Part shown: positions 1 through 7,203 of the stretch, piece by piece
How the letters are laid out: each line of letters opens with the position of its first letter
Position numbering within the stretch: the stretch's first letter is position 1
NCBI GenBank assembly: GCA_003151555.1
Contig: PLXU01000067.1
Span: forward strand, 1-36,454
DNA from: Acidimicrobiaceae bacterium
GTDB taxonomy: Bacteria > Actinomycetota > Acidimicrobiia > Acidimicrobiales > RAAP-2
Length of the DNA: 36,454 nt
Reading direction: 5' to 3'
Made by a program: the position numbers and the translations under genes
The notes under the pieces: generated by a model
What the model was told of the DNA's origin: nothing
What the model saw: only the letters and a program-made list of their open reading frames with translations
The model's database searches: none

Positions 1-806
1 GGCTCGTGCGCGTGCACGTCGATCGCGAAACCGAAGTCGGACGGCAAGTTGCCGCTGACTTCGACCCAGTTGTCGCCGGCGTCGTCGCTACGCATGACGT
101 CCCAATGTTTTTGCATGAACAACACATCGGGACGCGACGGATGAAGGGCAATGCGGTGCACACAGTGCCCGACTTCTGCGTCTTCGTCGGGTATGCCCTC
201 GGAGTGAAGGCCGTGGTTGATCGGTCGCCAGCTCTTGCCGCCGTCGTCGGTGCGAAACGCGCCGGCCGAGGAAATGGCGACGTAGATTCTTTTGGGATCG
301 CTCGGACTCACGAGGATCGTGTGCAGACACATCCCCCCCGCCCCGGGTTGCCAGGAGGCGCCCGTCGCGTGCGTACGCAGTCCCGAGAGTTCTTGCCAAT
401 TTTCGCCGCCGTCGCGGGAGGAGAAGAGTGCCGCATCCTCCACCCCGGCGAGCACCTCATCGGGGTTGGTCAACGAGGGCTCGAGGTGCCAGACCCGAGC
501 GAATTCCCACGGGTGCGGCGTGCCGTCGTACCACTGGTGAGTACCGGGCACGCCGTCGTACTTGAATTGGTTGCCCACCGGTTCCCACGATTTGCCGCCG
601 TCATCGGAGCGTTGAATTAGCTGTCCAAACCAACCGGTCGACTGCGACGCGAAGATCCGGTTCGAGTCAATGGGCGAGCCCTTGACGTGGTAGATCTCCC
701 AACCGCCGAAGAAGGGGCCATTGACTTCCCATTTATCACGCTTACCATCCGACGTCAGGATGAATGCGCCCTTGCGTGTACCTACCAACACTCGCACGCC
801 GCTCAT
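1..806 (-). CDS. BNR/Asp-box repeat propeller protein (VPS10/YCF48-like), 3' end outside window
   Basis: The ORF is open through base 1, so the C-terminus is missing; 268 codons are visible. It starts at ATG 806 behind a good purine-rich Shine-Dalgarno (GGAGAGGAG). Four Asp-box motifs (S/T-x-D-x-G-x-x-W) are visible: RSDDGGKSW near residue 67, SSRDGGENW, RTDDGGKSW and RSDDAGDNW. They mark successive blades of a beta-propeller of the sialidase/VPS10/YCF48 superfamily. No signal peptide is seen; the N-terminus MSGVRVLVGTRKGAF begins directly with a propeller strand, so it is probably cytoplasmic. Family members often carry the annotation 'exo-alpha-sialidase', but there is no catalytic evidence for that here, and substrate and role are unknown. 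Confidence 0.85.
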   Translation of the reverse strand, partial: MSGVRVLVGTRKGAFILTSDGKRDKWEVNGPFFGGWEIYHVKGSPIDSNRIFASQSTGWFGQLIQRSDDGGKSWEPVGNQFKYDGVPGTHQWYDGTPHPWEFARVWHLEPSLTNPDEVLAGVEDAALFSSRDGGENWQELSGLRTHATGASWQPGAGGMCLHTILVSPSDPKRIYVAISSAGAFRTDDGGKSWRPINHGLHSEGIPDEDAEVGHCVHRIALHPSRPDVLFMQKHWDVMRSDDAGDNWVEVSGNLPSDFGFAIDVHAHE

Positions 807-839
807 GCGCGCTCCTCTCCCCCAGTGGTCACGATCTCT

Positions 840-858
840 CGTCCCCCAGGAGGGGACG
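840..858 (-). promoter_or_regulatory. Stem-loop upstream of the propeller gene
   Basis: A perfect 7-bp inverted repeat, CGTCCCC/GGGGACG, has a 5-nt loop and sits 34 nt before the ATG at 806. An AT-richer TAGATAAACT stretch lies further upstream and could be the -10 region, which would place the hairpin in the 5' leader. No U-run follows, so it is not a classical terminator. Function unknown. Confidence 0.3.
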
Positions 859-1075
859 TTCGCCCGTTCGTGGTGAGTTTATCTAGGCCAGGGACTCGAT
901 CACCGACTTTTTCCTTCGTGGCGTTAGAACCGACCATCAATCATTTCGGATATTCTCATCTGCCAATTTCCTGGTCCACTTGTCGCGGAAATTACGTAAA
1001 CACCGGCTGTGACACTCGCAGTTGCGCAAAGCGATGAATGCCTATCGAGGTACTTGCGAATGTCTGTTGACCATA

Positions 1076-1098
1076 ACGGTTCGAATCCCGTCAGCCCG
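1076..1098 (+). other. tRNA T-arm/acceptor-like relic
   Basis: The sequence ACGG-TTCGAATC-CCGT followed by CAGCCCG resembles the 3' end of a tRNA or tmRNA: T-loop consensus TTCGAAT, a T-stem missing one G, then an acceptor-like strand. I could not fold the upstream 70-95 nt into D and anticodon arms with conserved D-loop bases, so this is not a functional tRNA. A degenerate tRNA 3' end, as left by integrative elements, or coincidence are both possible. Confidence 0.25.
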
Positions 1099-1412
1099 TC
1101 AGGGCGCGAGCGCATTGGGCGAGGAGACGATGGGCGTGACGGCATACCGGTTTTCGGGGTCCCTAACGCTGCGCGCGCAGGAGTCCAAACCGGGGGCGCC
1201 CACCGCAACGGTGAAGTTAGAACTCCCGTAGATCTCCAGCAGAAAGAATTGAACGTGAGCCGCGACCTCAAGGTTGGCAGTTTCGTTGATGCCCGACTAC
1301 TCAGCGTCGATTGACCAACGGCCCCCGTGGGCGATCGCAGCGAACGACCAAACCAGAAAGGCGTGACGCATCGACATGAATGTTCGAAACAAGAAGAGGG
1401 TGGCACGAGACG

Positions 1413-2999
1413 TCAAAGCGATCGTGGAATTGATTGTGCAAACGAGAATACGTCATCCGGATCGTATTTTGCTTTCACCTTGACCAACCTATCCAAATTG
1501 GAGCCGTAGTACGCGCTCTGCCAATCCGAGAGATTCGGATCAATATAGTTTTGGTAGGCACCCGTTTGAGGATTAAACACGTTATTCCCCAGCCAGGTGA
1601 GCCACTCCTCACCGGCGGCGATCACCGACGTGGGCGTGTAGGTCGACCAGGAATACGTCGCTTGAATGCCCGCCAATTTGTCGCGGTGCACGAAGGCCGT
1701 CTGGTCGCTGTTCATTCGGTTGATGGCGCCGCCGTAGGCGTCGAAGGCGAGACCCCCGCCAATGCTCGGCGCGTGACTCTTCAAGTTGACAACGGCTTCG
1801 ACTATCTGCGCGTTTTGCATCGCGGTCATTGGCGCATCCACGTAGCTGGACTTGGCCGAATAGGCCTCGCGGCTCAATTTCCCGCCGGGACTGTGCGATG
1901 AGAGATGACACGCGGCAATCGTCAGGCCCGGGCATCCTGCTTCGATCTGCATGGCACCGATGTAGTCGTTGGATCCGCGAAAGTTACTCAAGGGTGCAGT
2001 GCCGATCGCGGACCGCAGCGGTGACAGCAAACTGTCGAGGGCGGACGGTGAACCGCAGAACACGCCGCTCACCTGGGCCAAGTAGCCCGACGGGCCCTCC
2101 GAGAGCAACTGACAGTTGGACCACAGTTCGTCGGGCATCGACACCATCCACTCCTGCCACGCGCCCAACATCGTCACCGCGGCCGACCACGCATACCGCA
2201 ACGTGAAGAGGGTCACTTCGGGCATCGGGTGCACTGAGAATTCGAACGACGTCGCCACGCCGAAGTTCCCTCCGCCGCCGCCGCGGCAGGCCCACAGGAG
2301 GTCGGCGTGGTCCCGGCCGTTCGCCGTGACGTGTTGCGCGTCGGCCGTCACCAGATCAATCGATTGCACGTTGTCCGAGGTCAATCCGTACTTGCGGCCA
2401 AAGACGCCAATGCCGCCGCCCAACGCGAGCCCGGCAATACCCACGCTCGGACACGATCCCCCGGGCAGCAATCGGTTGTGACTGCCAATGGCGTTGTACA
2501 CGTCGATAAGTTGGGCCCCGGCGCCAACCGTGGCCGTGTTGGAGCGCGTATCAACCACGACCGACGACATTCGACTGACGTCGATGACCAGCCCGTCGCA
2601 GTTCGAGTAACCGCCGTAACTGTGTCCGCCCGATCGGGCCGCCTGGTTGATGGCGTGGGCGGTCGCGAAGTCAATGCACCGCGCGACGTCATCGGCGGAC
2701 GCGCAATACGCAATGGCTCGCGGATGAAGCCCTACGAATTTTGCGTTGTAGAGCAGACGGTCGACCGCGTAACCGGGGTCTGAAGGCACCACCAGCGTTC
2801 CGTCCATCGCCGCACCGAGCGTCGACCAGTTCATCGTCGTCGGCGGACCCAGGGTGGTAGACGTCGTTGACGGCGGCGCCGATTGCGTGCCGCAGCCCTC
2901 TAGGAGTGAGGCGCTCACCACTGCGCCGGCCGCCAGGGTACCGATCTTGAGGCCCTGGAGCAAGAACCCTCGACGATCAAGTGAGGGTTGGTGATCCAC
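1413..2999 (-). CDS. Tat-exported FAD-linked oxidoreductase, berberine-bridge-enzyme (BBE) type
   Basis: 528 aa from GTG 2999. The N-terminus has a twin-arginine motif (LDRRGFL, residues 7-13), a hydrophobic segment and a lipobox ending at Cys36 (SLLEGC), so it is predicted to be a Tat-exported lipoprotein. A Thr/Pro linker follows, then a PP-loop/VAO-type FAD-binding domain. The flavin attachment residues of bicovalent BBE-like enzymes are both visible: His126 in SGGHSYGG and Cys183 in GGSCPSVG, followed by GGGIGVFGRKYGL. The C-terminal BBE motif is YQNYIDPNL. Family members oxidise carbohydrates, alkaloids or other alcohols with O2; the substrate here is unknown. The ribosome binding site is poor, but no other start leaves the Tat signal intact. 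The EamA gene lies 89 bp upstream on the same strand. Confidence 0.88.
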   Translation of the reverse strand: MDHQPSLDRRGFLLQGLKIGTLAAGAVVSASLLEGCGTQSAPPSTTSTTLGPPTTMNWSTLGAAMDGTLVVPSDPGYAVDRLLYNAKFVGLHPRAIAYCASADDVARCIDFATAHAINQAARSGGHSYGGYSNCDGLVIDVSRMSSVVVDTRSNTATVGAGAQLIDVYNAIGSHNRLLPGGSCPSVGIAGLALGGGIGVFGRKYGLTSDNVQSIDLVTADAQHVTANGRDHADLLWACRGGGGGNFGVATSFEFSVHPMPEVTLFTLRYAWSAAVTMLGAWQEWMVSMPDELWSNCQLLSEGPSGYLAQVSGVFCGSPSALDSLLSPLRSAIGTAPLSNFRGSNDYIGAMQIEAGCPGLTIAACHLSSHSPGGKLSREAYSAKSSYVDAPMTAMQNAQIVEAVVNLKSHAPSIGGGLAFDAYGGAINRMNSDQTAFVHRDKLAGIQATYSWSTYTPTSVIAAGEEWLTWLGNNVFNPQTGAYQNYIDPNLSDWQSAYYGSNLDRLVKVKAKYDPDDVFSFAQSIPRSL

Positions 3000-3088
3000 G
3001 TTGTGACGTTATCGGCAACCGAGAACTGCTTCTCGTATTGACGCGATCACACGATCCACGTCGCGCGAGGGCGAATTCGCTTCGGTCG

Positions 3089-3976
3089 CTACTCCAGTGG
3101 CGATGCGGTGGGTTGTCGATGACGGGCCGCGACGGCGGCGATGGCGCCCAAGCCAACCAGCACCCCCACGACCTGTGAGAACGTCAAGGACTGGCCGAGG
3201 ATGGGAATGGCCGCCACGGCGGCCACCAGCGGGTTGAGGCAACCGAGTATCGAAGAGATCGACGCGTCCACGTAACGATGGGACCAGTTCATGATCAGAT
3301 GTCCGCCGCCTGGCACTACCGCGAGCAGGACGATCCAGGTCCAGTCGCCCAGCTTCACCTGACCAAGTGACTGGCCCGAGATAAAGACGATCGGGGTCAC
3401 CGTCAGCGCCGCCATGATCGTCACGCCCGCCGTGTACTCCAAGGCGCCGTGCAGTTCGCGCGCGTGCTTGGTCACCAGCCAGTAGGCCGACCAGCACAAC
3501 AGCGATCCGACCGCGAGTAGGTCACCGAGGGCCTGATGACGGCTCGACGCGCCCGGTCCGAGAACCGTCGCCAACACGCCGAACATAGCCAACGCAATCC
3601 AAAAAACGTCCCAGCGGCCCAGTCGTTCACCGAAGAGACGTCGCGCGGCGAGGATTACCAGGATGGGCTGGAACGCACCGATCACCGTGACGTCGACGAC
3701 GCTGGCTAGTTTGACGGCGCTATAGAAGAGGGCCATGTCACCGGCCAGAAACACGCCGCCCAGCCAAGACGCGCGCACCGTGGCCCACGTCAATCGCCGA
3801 CCCGAGAGGTAGGTAATGACGACCAACAACGCGGCGCCGAGCCACAGGCGGTAGAAGGAGAGGACGAGACCGGGCGCAAAAGTCAGCGCGGCGAAAATCG
3901 CCCCGAAGCCCCACAGGATTGCCGCGAGGACCGAGCCGCCGAGACCAATCGTCTGATTGCGTGCATCGGAATTAAT
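3089..3976 (-). CDS. EamA/DMT-superfamily transporter with non-canonical or disrupted 5' end
   Basis: An inner-membrane permease of the drug/metabolite transporter superfamily with about ten hydrophobic segments in two EamA repeats; the second begins near LGDLLAVGSLLCWSAYW. The first conventional start in frame (3829) would remove about 49 residues, including TM1 (GGSVLAAILWGFGAIFAALTF) and part of TM2 (LSFYRLWLGAALLVV), which are clearly coding. Read from ATT 3976 the protein is 295 aa, the normal family length. No in-frame ATG, GTG or TTG exists between the upstream in-frame TGA and 3829. A GTG at 3995 with a good Shine-Dalgarno (AAGGTG, 4004-4009) lies one base out of frame and runs into TAA after seven codons. 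So this is an AUU start, or a one-base frameshift (real or sequencing error). Substrate unknown. Confidence 0.75.
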   Translation of the reverse strand: MNSDARNQTIGLGGSVLAAILWGFGAIFAALTFAPGLVLSFYRLWLGAALLVVITYLSGRRLTWATVRASWLGGVFLAGDMALFYSAVKLASVVDVTVIGAFQPILVILAARRLFGERLGRWDVFWIALAMFGVLATVLGPGASSRHQALGDLLAVGSLLCWSAYWLVTKHARELHGALEYTAGVTIMAALTVTPIVFISGQSLGQVKLGDWTWIVLLAVVPGGGHLIMNWSHRYVDASISSILGCLNPLVAAVAAIPILGQSLTFSQVVGVLVGLGAIAAVAARHRQPTASPLE

Positions 3977-4009
3977 ACGTTCTCTGTTCGTTCACGGCGC
4001 GTTCACCTT
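3972..4009 (-). promoter_or_regulatory. Translation start region of the EamA gene: SD, GTG and 7-codon mini-ORF
   Basis: On the minus strand AAGGTG (4009-4004), 8 nt of spacer and GTG (3995-3993) open a mini-ORF reading MNEQRTY and ending in TAA at 3974-3972. That stop overlaps the in-frame ATT (3976-3974) of the transporter. Either the mini-ORF is the true N-terminus shifted by one base, or it could support termination-reinitiation at the ATT. Confidence 0.4.
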
Positions 4010-4236
4010 GTTGGTGGCCACCAATCGACTCTAGCGTTGGCCGTACCTTCAACGCACCGAGGCCTCGCTCGATGAACGTGGTCGCCAACGTGGCGGGCCT
4101 GGAATTTCGTCTTGGCGTGCAAGTTAAAGTTGTGTACGTGAGCAAGCACCGTAACGGCGATCGCGACGTGACCTAACTTATGCAGCGTTCGACCGAGGCG
4201 GCACCGACCACGTGCGCCGGTCACTAGGGCCCGACC

Positions 4237-5421
4237 ATGGATTCGAGTTCGCCCATTTCATCTGACGCCATCGCGACGGAAGTCTCCTTTCGTCCGTTCG
4301 CCTTCGCCAACGCCACTGCGATCTTCCTGCTGATTGGCGCCACCTCTTCGCTGTACGGGCCACTGCTCATCAGCTTCTCGCACAAGTTCCATATCTCGTT
4401 GCCCGAAACGGGCATCCTGCTCAGCGTCAACTTTGTGGGGGCCTTCTTCGGGGTGCCGCTCGGCTGGCTGGCCATCAAGCGATTCACCGGCAAGACCGTG
4501 CTGTGCGCAGCATTGCTACCCATGGCGGCCGGGGCCACCGGCGTGGCGCTCTCAAGTTCGTGGACGCTCTTCTTGATTTGCGCGTTCATCGTCGGCGTCG
4601 GATTTGGTGGGGTGGACTTCTCACTCAACACCCTGATGGCGCGAACGGCCCTCGAGGGTCGGGCCCATCGATTGAGCTTTTCCAACGCCGGGTTCGGACT
4701 GGGCGCCGTCGTCGGACCACTGCTCATCATTGCGTTGCGGCCGCACAATTTTCCCCTGCTGTTCGGTGGCATCGCCGTCGCGGCACTAGTGCTGTCGACG
4801 ATGAACCAGGGATTGCACGCGCCACCGCTACGGGCCGAAACCAAACAACGCGAACTCTCCATGTTGAAATCCCAGCGACGCCCAATCCTGGCGACGTTCA
4901 TTCTCGCGTACATTCTCTACGTCGCCGTCGAGACGAGTTCGTCCGGTTGGATTGCCTCACAGCTTCATCGCGAGGGTTACTCGGCGTCCATCGCCAGCCT
5001 GGTCACCGCCGGATTCTGGTGCGGACTCACCCTGGGTCGAGTGGTGGGCGGACCATTGCACAAACGCGTGGGCGACAAGGCGCTCGTCCTCGTCGGGCTG
5101 AGCCTTGCCTTGCTGCTCTCCCTGGTTGCGTACTCCAGCGTCCTCGCGCCCTACGCTTACCCCGTACTGGGCCTGGTCATCGCGTCGGTCTATCCAATGG
5201 GGCTGATCTGGTACACGGTTCTGTGCCCGCACGACAGTGATGGGTTGGCCCTGTTGATTCTCTTTATGATGTTCGGCGGCGTGATCGGTCCAGGGGTCGA
5301 GAGCCTGATGGTCTCCGCGTTTGGAATACACGTCGTGCCGCTAGTAATTGCCGCGTTCGCCGCGCTGGACATCGCGGTCTTCGCTAGTGCGATTCGCTTT
5401 CGACCGCTCTCCGGCCCCTAG
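4237..5421 (+). CDS. Major facilitator superfamily permease (FucP/YfkF-like)
   Basis: 394 aa, about 12 hydrophobic segments, cytoplasmic membrane. The N-terminal half shows the MFS pattern LLSVNFVGAFFGVPLGWLAIKRFTGK, with the loop 2-3 basic motif reduced to KRFTGK, followed by the glycine-rich TM4/TM5 region VGVGFGGVDFSLN. The second half repeats the theme (TLGRVVGGPLHKRVGDK). Overall it resembles the sugar-permease/drug-exporter branch of MFS, but I cannot assign a substrate. The start at ATG 4237 fits the beginning of the coding pattern and lacks a strong ribosome binding site. It is transcribed away from the EamA gene and converges on the HTH-repeat gene at 5488. Confidence 0.82.
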   Translation: MDSSSPISSDAIATEVSFRPFAFANATAIFLLIGATSSLYGPLLISFSHKFHISLPETGILLSVNFVGAFFGVPLGWLAIKRFTGKTVLCAALLPMAAGATGVALSSSWTLFLICAFIVGVGFGGVDFSLNTLMARTALEGRAHRLSFSNAGFGLGAVVGPLLIIALRPHNFPLLFGGIAVAALVLSTMNQGLHAPPLRAETKQRELSMLKSQRRPILATFILAYILYVAVETSSSGWIASQLHREGYSASIASLVTAGFWCGLTLGRVVGGPLHKRVGDKALVLVGLSLALLLSLVAYSSVLAPYAYPVLGLVIASVYPMGLIWYTVLCPHDSDGLALLILFMMFGGVIGPGVESLMVSAFGIHVVPLVIAAFAALDIAVFASAIRFRPLSGP

Positions 5422-5441
5422 CGCCTACCGGCGACGAGATC

Positions 5442-5470
5442 CGCGACGGGTAGGGTCGGACGCTGTCGCG
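5442..5470. terminator. Possible bidirectional terminator between convergent genes
   Basis: CGCGACGG (5442-5449) pairs with CTGTCGCG (5463-5470) as an 8-bp stem including one G-T pair, with a 13-nt loop. It lies in the 66-bp gap between the convergent MFS and HTH-repeat genes. There is no U-run on either strand, so intrinsic termination is uncertain. Confidence 0.3.
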
Positions 5471-5487
5471 ACGAACCGCGAGATCGC

Positions 5488-6054
5488 CTAGTCCTCTTCA
5501 GCCTCGTCGTCATTTTCTTTGTCCTTACCGAGTTTCTTGGCCGCCTTCTTAGCCGCTTCGAAACGCTCGGCAATGTCGTGCTGCACGGGACGAATCACGC
5601 GCTCGGCCTCCTTGATCTGCTGAGCGATCATCTGCTTGGCCGGTTCAATGACCCGCTCGGCCCCCTTGAGTTGCTGGGCGATCTTCTGCTTGGCCGGTTC
5701 CATGGCGCGCTCGGCCTCTTTGATCTGCTGGGCGATCAGCTGCTTCACCGGCTCCATAGCCCGCTCGGCGTCCTTAATCTGCTGGACCAACATCTGCTGG
5801 AGGGGACGCATGGCTTCGTCGAGGTAACTGCCGAATCGCTTTTGCGCCGCACTTCGCGAAATCCCCAGCACTTCACCGAGTTCTTGCCAGGTGGCGCCGC
5901 GTGAACGGGCGACCTCGACGTTGAGCTCGATCGCAATCTCTTCCTGTTCGATTACTAGTCGGCTGTTGTAGATATCGGTCAACGCGGTGACCTTGCCGAA
6001 CGCCTCCTCGGAGACGGGCAATTCACGGTTCTTTTTGGCGGGCTTTTTGCTCAT
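5488..6054 (-). CDS. HTH protein with five-proline, 18-residue amphipathic helical repeats
   Basis: 188 aa from ATG 6054; an ATG 15 nt upstream is less likely because a TACAAT box sits between them. Order: basic N-terminus (MSKKPAKK), helical segment 15-50, and a helix-turn-helix at about 51-78 (SRGATWQELGEVLGISRSAAQKRF) of the kind common in actinobacterial small DNA-binding proteins. Then comes a repeat with prolines at residues 84, 102, 120, 138 and 156, exactly 18 apart, each unit close to P-x-K-Q-x-I-A-Q-Q-I-K-E-A-E-R-A-M-E. The end is Lys-rich then acidic (DDEAEED). Eighteen residues is five alpha-helical turns, so each unit keeps the same face. I infer a DNA-binding head with a long kinked amphipathic helical tail, perhaps architectural or membrane-associated. 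Function unknown. Confidence 0.8.
   Translation of the reverse strand: MSKKPAKKNRELPVSEEAFGKVTALTDIYNSRLVIEQEEIAIELNVEVARSRGATWQELGEVLGISRSAAQKRFGSYLDEAMRPLQQMLVQQIKDAERAMEPVKQLIAQQIKEAERAMEPAKQKIAQQLKGAERVIEPAKQMIAQQIKEAERVIRPVQHDIAERFEAAKKAAKKLGKDKENDDEAEED
5575..5805 (-). repeat. Tandem 54-bp coding repeat, about 4 copies
   Basis: Encodes residues 84-160 of the HTH-repeat protein. Near-identical units such as the one containing GCGCTCGGCCTCTTTGATCT (plus-strand sense) recur every 54 bp with substitutions but no indels. Unequal recombination could change copy number in whole units without breaking the frame. Confidence 0.8.
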
Positions 6055-6059
6055 GTCCC

Positions 6060-6065
6060 ATTGTA
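6060..6065 (-). promoter_or_regulatory. -10 element TACAAT for a leaderless transcript
   Basis: On the minus strand TATGCTACAAT ends 5 nt before the ATG at 6054, inside an AT-rich patch. A transcript starting about 6-7 nt downstream of the hexamer would begin at or next to the ATG, and no Shine-Dalgarno is present beyond a weak GGGA. This supports leaderless expression. I see no convincing -35. Confidence 0.5.
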
Positions 6066-6231
6066 GCATAAATTCGTAATTGTAGAGTTAAGTTGACAAA
6101 ATATGTAGTTGGTCTGATGGATCTTTCCTGGTCAACACTGGTCCACCAAAATTCCCTCCTGCCAAACCCTCCGCAGTATTTTGGCTTGGCGGGTTTCAAC
6201 TACAACGCTCGAAGACGCGATCAATCCCGAT

Positions 6232-7146
6232 CTACGTGCTTAACGTCGCGAGGCGCAGGAGTTCAAAGAGGCGGTCCACTTCGGCGCGCGTCTCCTCATC
6301 CAAGTGGTAGCCGAGGGGTCCGCGAGCGAACGTGGACGCCAGAACCCCCTGGCGCTTGAGGATATGTTTTTCGATGGCCACGTAGGAGTCAATCGACGTT
6401 TGCAGATCAATCAGCAGGCTGAGCGGTCCGCTGATGGCGTACGCCAGTGGCCAGTTGGCCGAAGCGAGGGCGTCCCACATTTTCTGGACGGCCCAGCAGA
6501 CTTCGGCGCCCGGCATCGTGCCGACGGCTCCTCGCCGAAAACTGTCGACCAGGGCCACTCCCCCCGTGCCCTCGAACACCCGGGCCTGGCCTCGCGTGGC
6601 GTCACGTATCTTGGTGACACGCTGACCGATTGGGGGCGCCTCGGGCTTGAAGTAGATGCGCTCGCCGTACGTGGCCAGGAGCTTGGCCTGCACTTCGATG
6701 CTGAACGGGCGGCCCACGTACCCACTGGCGTCCTGGATCACCAGGCCGATCGACATCGAGTCGGCGACGGCGGAGTAGTAGCCGTAGAGGGCGTCATCGT
6801 CGAGCACCACCGAGATCGGTGGGATCACCATCGCCGCGTCAGCGCCGACCGCTTCGGCGTGGCGGGCGTGCATCACCGCGGTGTTGGTACTTTCGGCGCC
6901 GCAACTGATGACCGAAATCACGTCGCGTTCAATCGCCACCCCGACCACGACTTCGCTGAGTTGATGGCGCTCGGTCTCACTGAGGCGTAGTACTTCGGAG
7001 ACCATGCCGGTAGTAAGACCCGCGACGCCTTGGTTAAGGACCCACTGGCACTCCTTGATGAGGGCCACCTCGTCAATGGCCCCGTCGTCGTCGAATGGGG
7101 TTTGAATCACCGGCAGCACTCCGGCGAGTACCCGACTAGTTGACAC
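6232..7146 (-). CDS. DHDPS/N-acetylneuraminate-lyase family enzyme (probable 2-keto-3-deoxy sugar-acid dehydratase or aldolase)
   Basis: 304 aa (beta/alpha)8 class I lyase. Start GTG 7146 behind a very good ribosome binding site (GGAAAGGAGG). The Schiff-base lysine is Lys167 in YFKPEAPP. The pyruvate-binding GGTGE region appears as TTGMVSE (45-51), and the usual YNxP segment with the catalytic tyrosine reads VIQDASGY (136-143), a divergent active site. Last gene of the sugar-acid run, 57 nt after the aldehyde dehydrogenase. In the L-arabinose pathway of Azospirillum and relatives, a DHDPS-family L-2-keto-3-deoxyarabonate dehydratase makes alpha-ketoglutarate semialdehyde, which suits the neighbouring dehydrogenase. 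An aldolase releasing pyruvate plus an aldehyde, or 5-keto-4-deoxyglucarate dehydratase, cannot be excluded. Confidence 0.82.
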   Translation of the reverse strand: MSTSRVLAGVLPVIQTPFDDDGAIDEVALIKECQWVLNQGVAGLTTGMVSEVLRLSETERHQLSEVVVGVAIERDVISVISCGAESTNTAVMHARHAEAVGADAAMVIPPISVVLDDDALYGYYSAVADSMSIGLVIQDASGYVGRPFSIEVQAKLLATYGERIYFKPEAPPIGQRVTKIRDATRGQARVFEGTGGVALVDSFRRGAVGTMPGAEVCWAVQKMWDALASANWPLAYAISGPLSLLIDLQTSIDSYVAIEKHILKRQGVLASTFARGPLGYHLDEETRAEVDRLFELLRLATLST

Positions 7147-7203
7147 GGCCCCTCCTTTCCAAAATGTCGTCGACGGCGGTGGGGAACGCGAGCATGACGT
7201 CGC

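Larger units (their letters stand above)
807..1412. other. Gene-poor 600-bp stretch
   Basis: I find no convincing gene between the propeller gene's start and the 3' end of the FAD oxidoreductase gene. The short ORFs here are Arg/Ser/Pro-rich with no recognisable motif, and none has a convincing ribosome binding site. The only features I can name are the leader hairpin near 840 and a tRNA T-arm-like sequence near 1080. It may be a decayed insertion site or simple intergenic DNA. Confidence 0.5.

Noticed and set aside
924..1406. 160-codon minus-strand ORF in the gene-poor gap
   Set aside because: Arg/Ser/Pro-rich with no ribosome binding site; it contains TGFEP, the known translation of a tRNA T-arm complement, so it is spurious.
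6147..6200. Inverted repeats (CCAAAAT/ATTTTGG, GCCAAA/TTTGGC) after the sugar-acid run
   Set aside because: Stems of 6-7 bp with long loops and no U-run; too weak to call a terminator.
6093..6359. Plus-strand ORF over the end of the DHDPS-family gene
   Set aside because: Half of it is antisense to the DHDPS-family gene and it has no ribosome binding site or motif.
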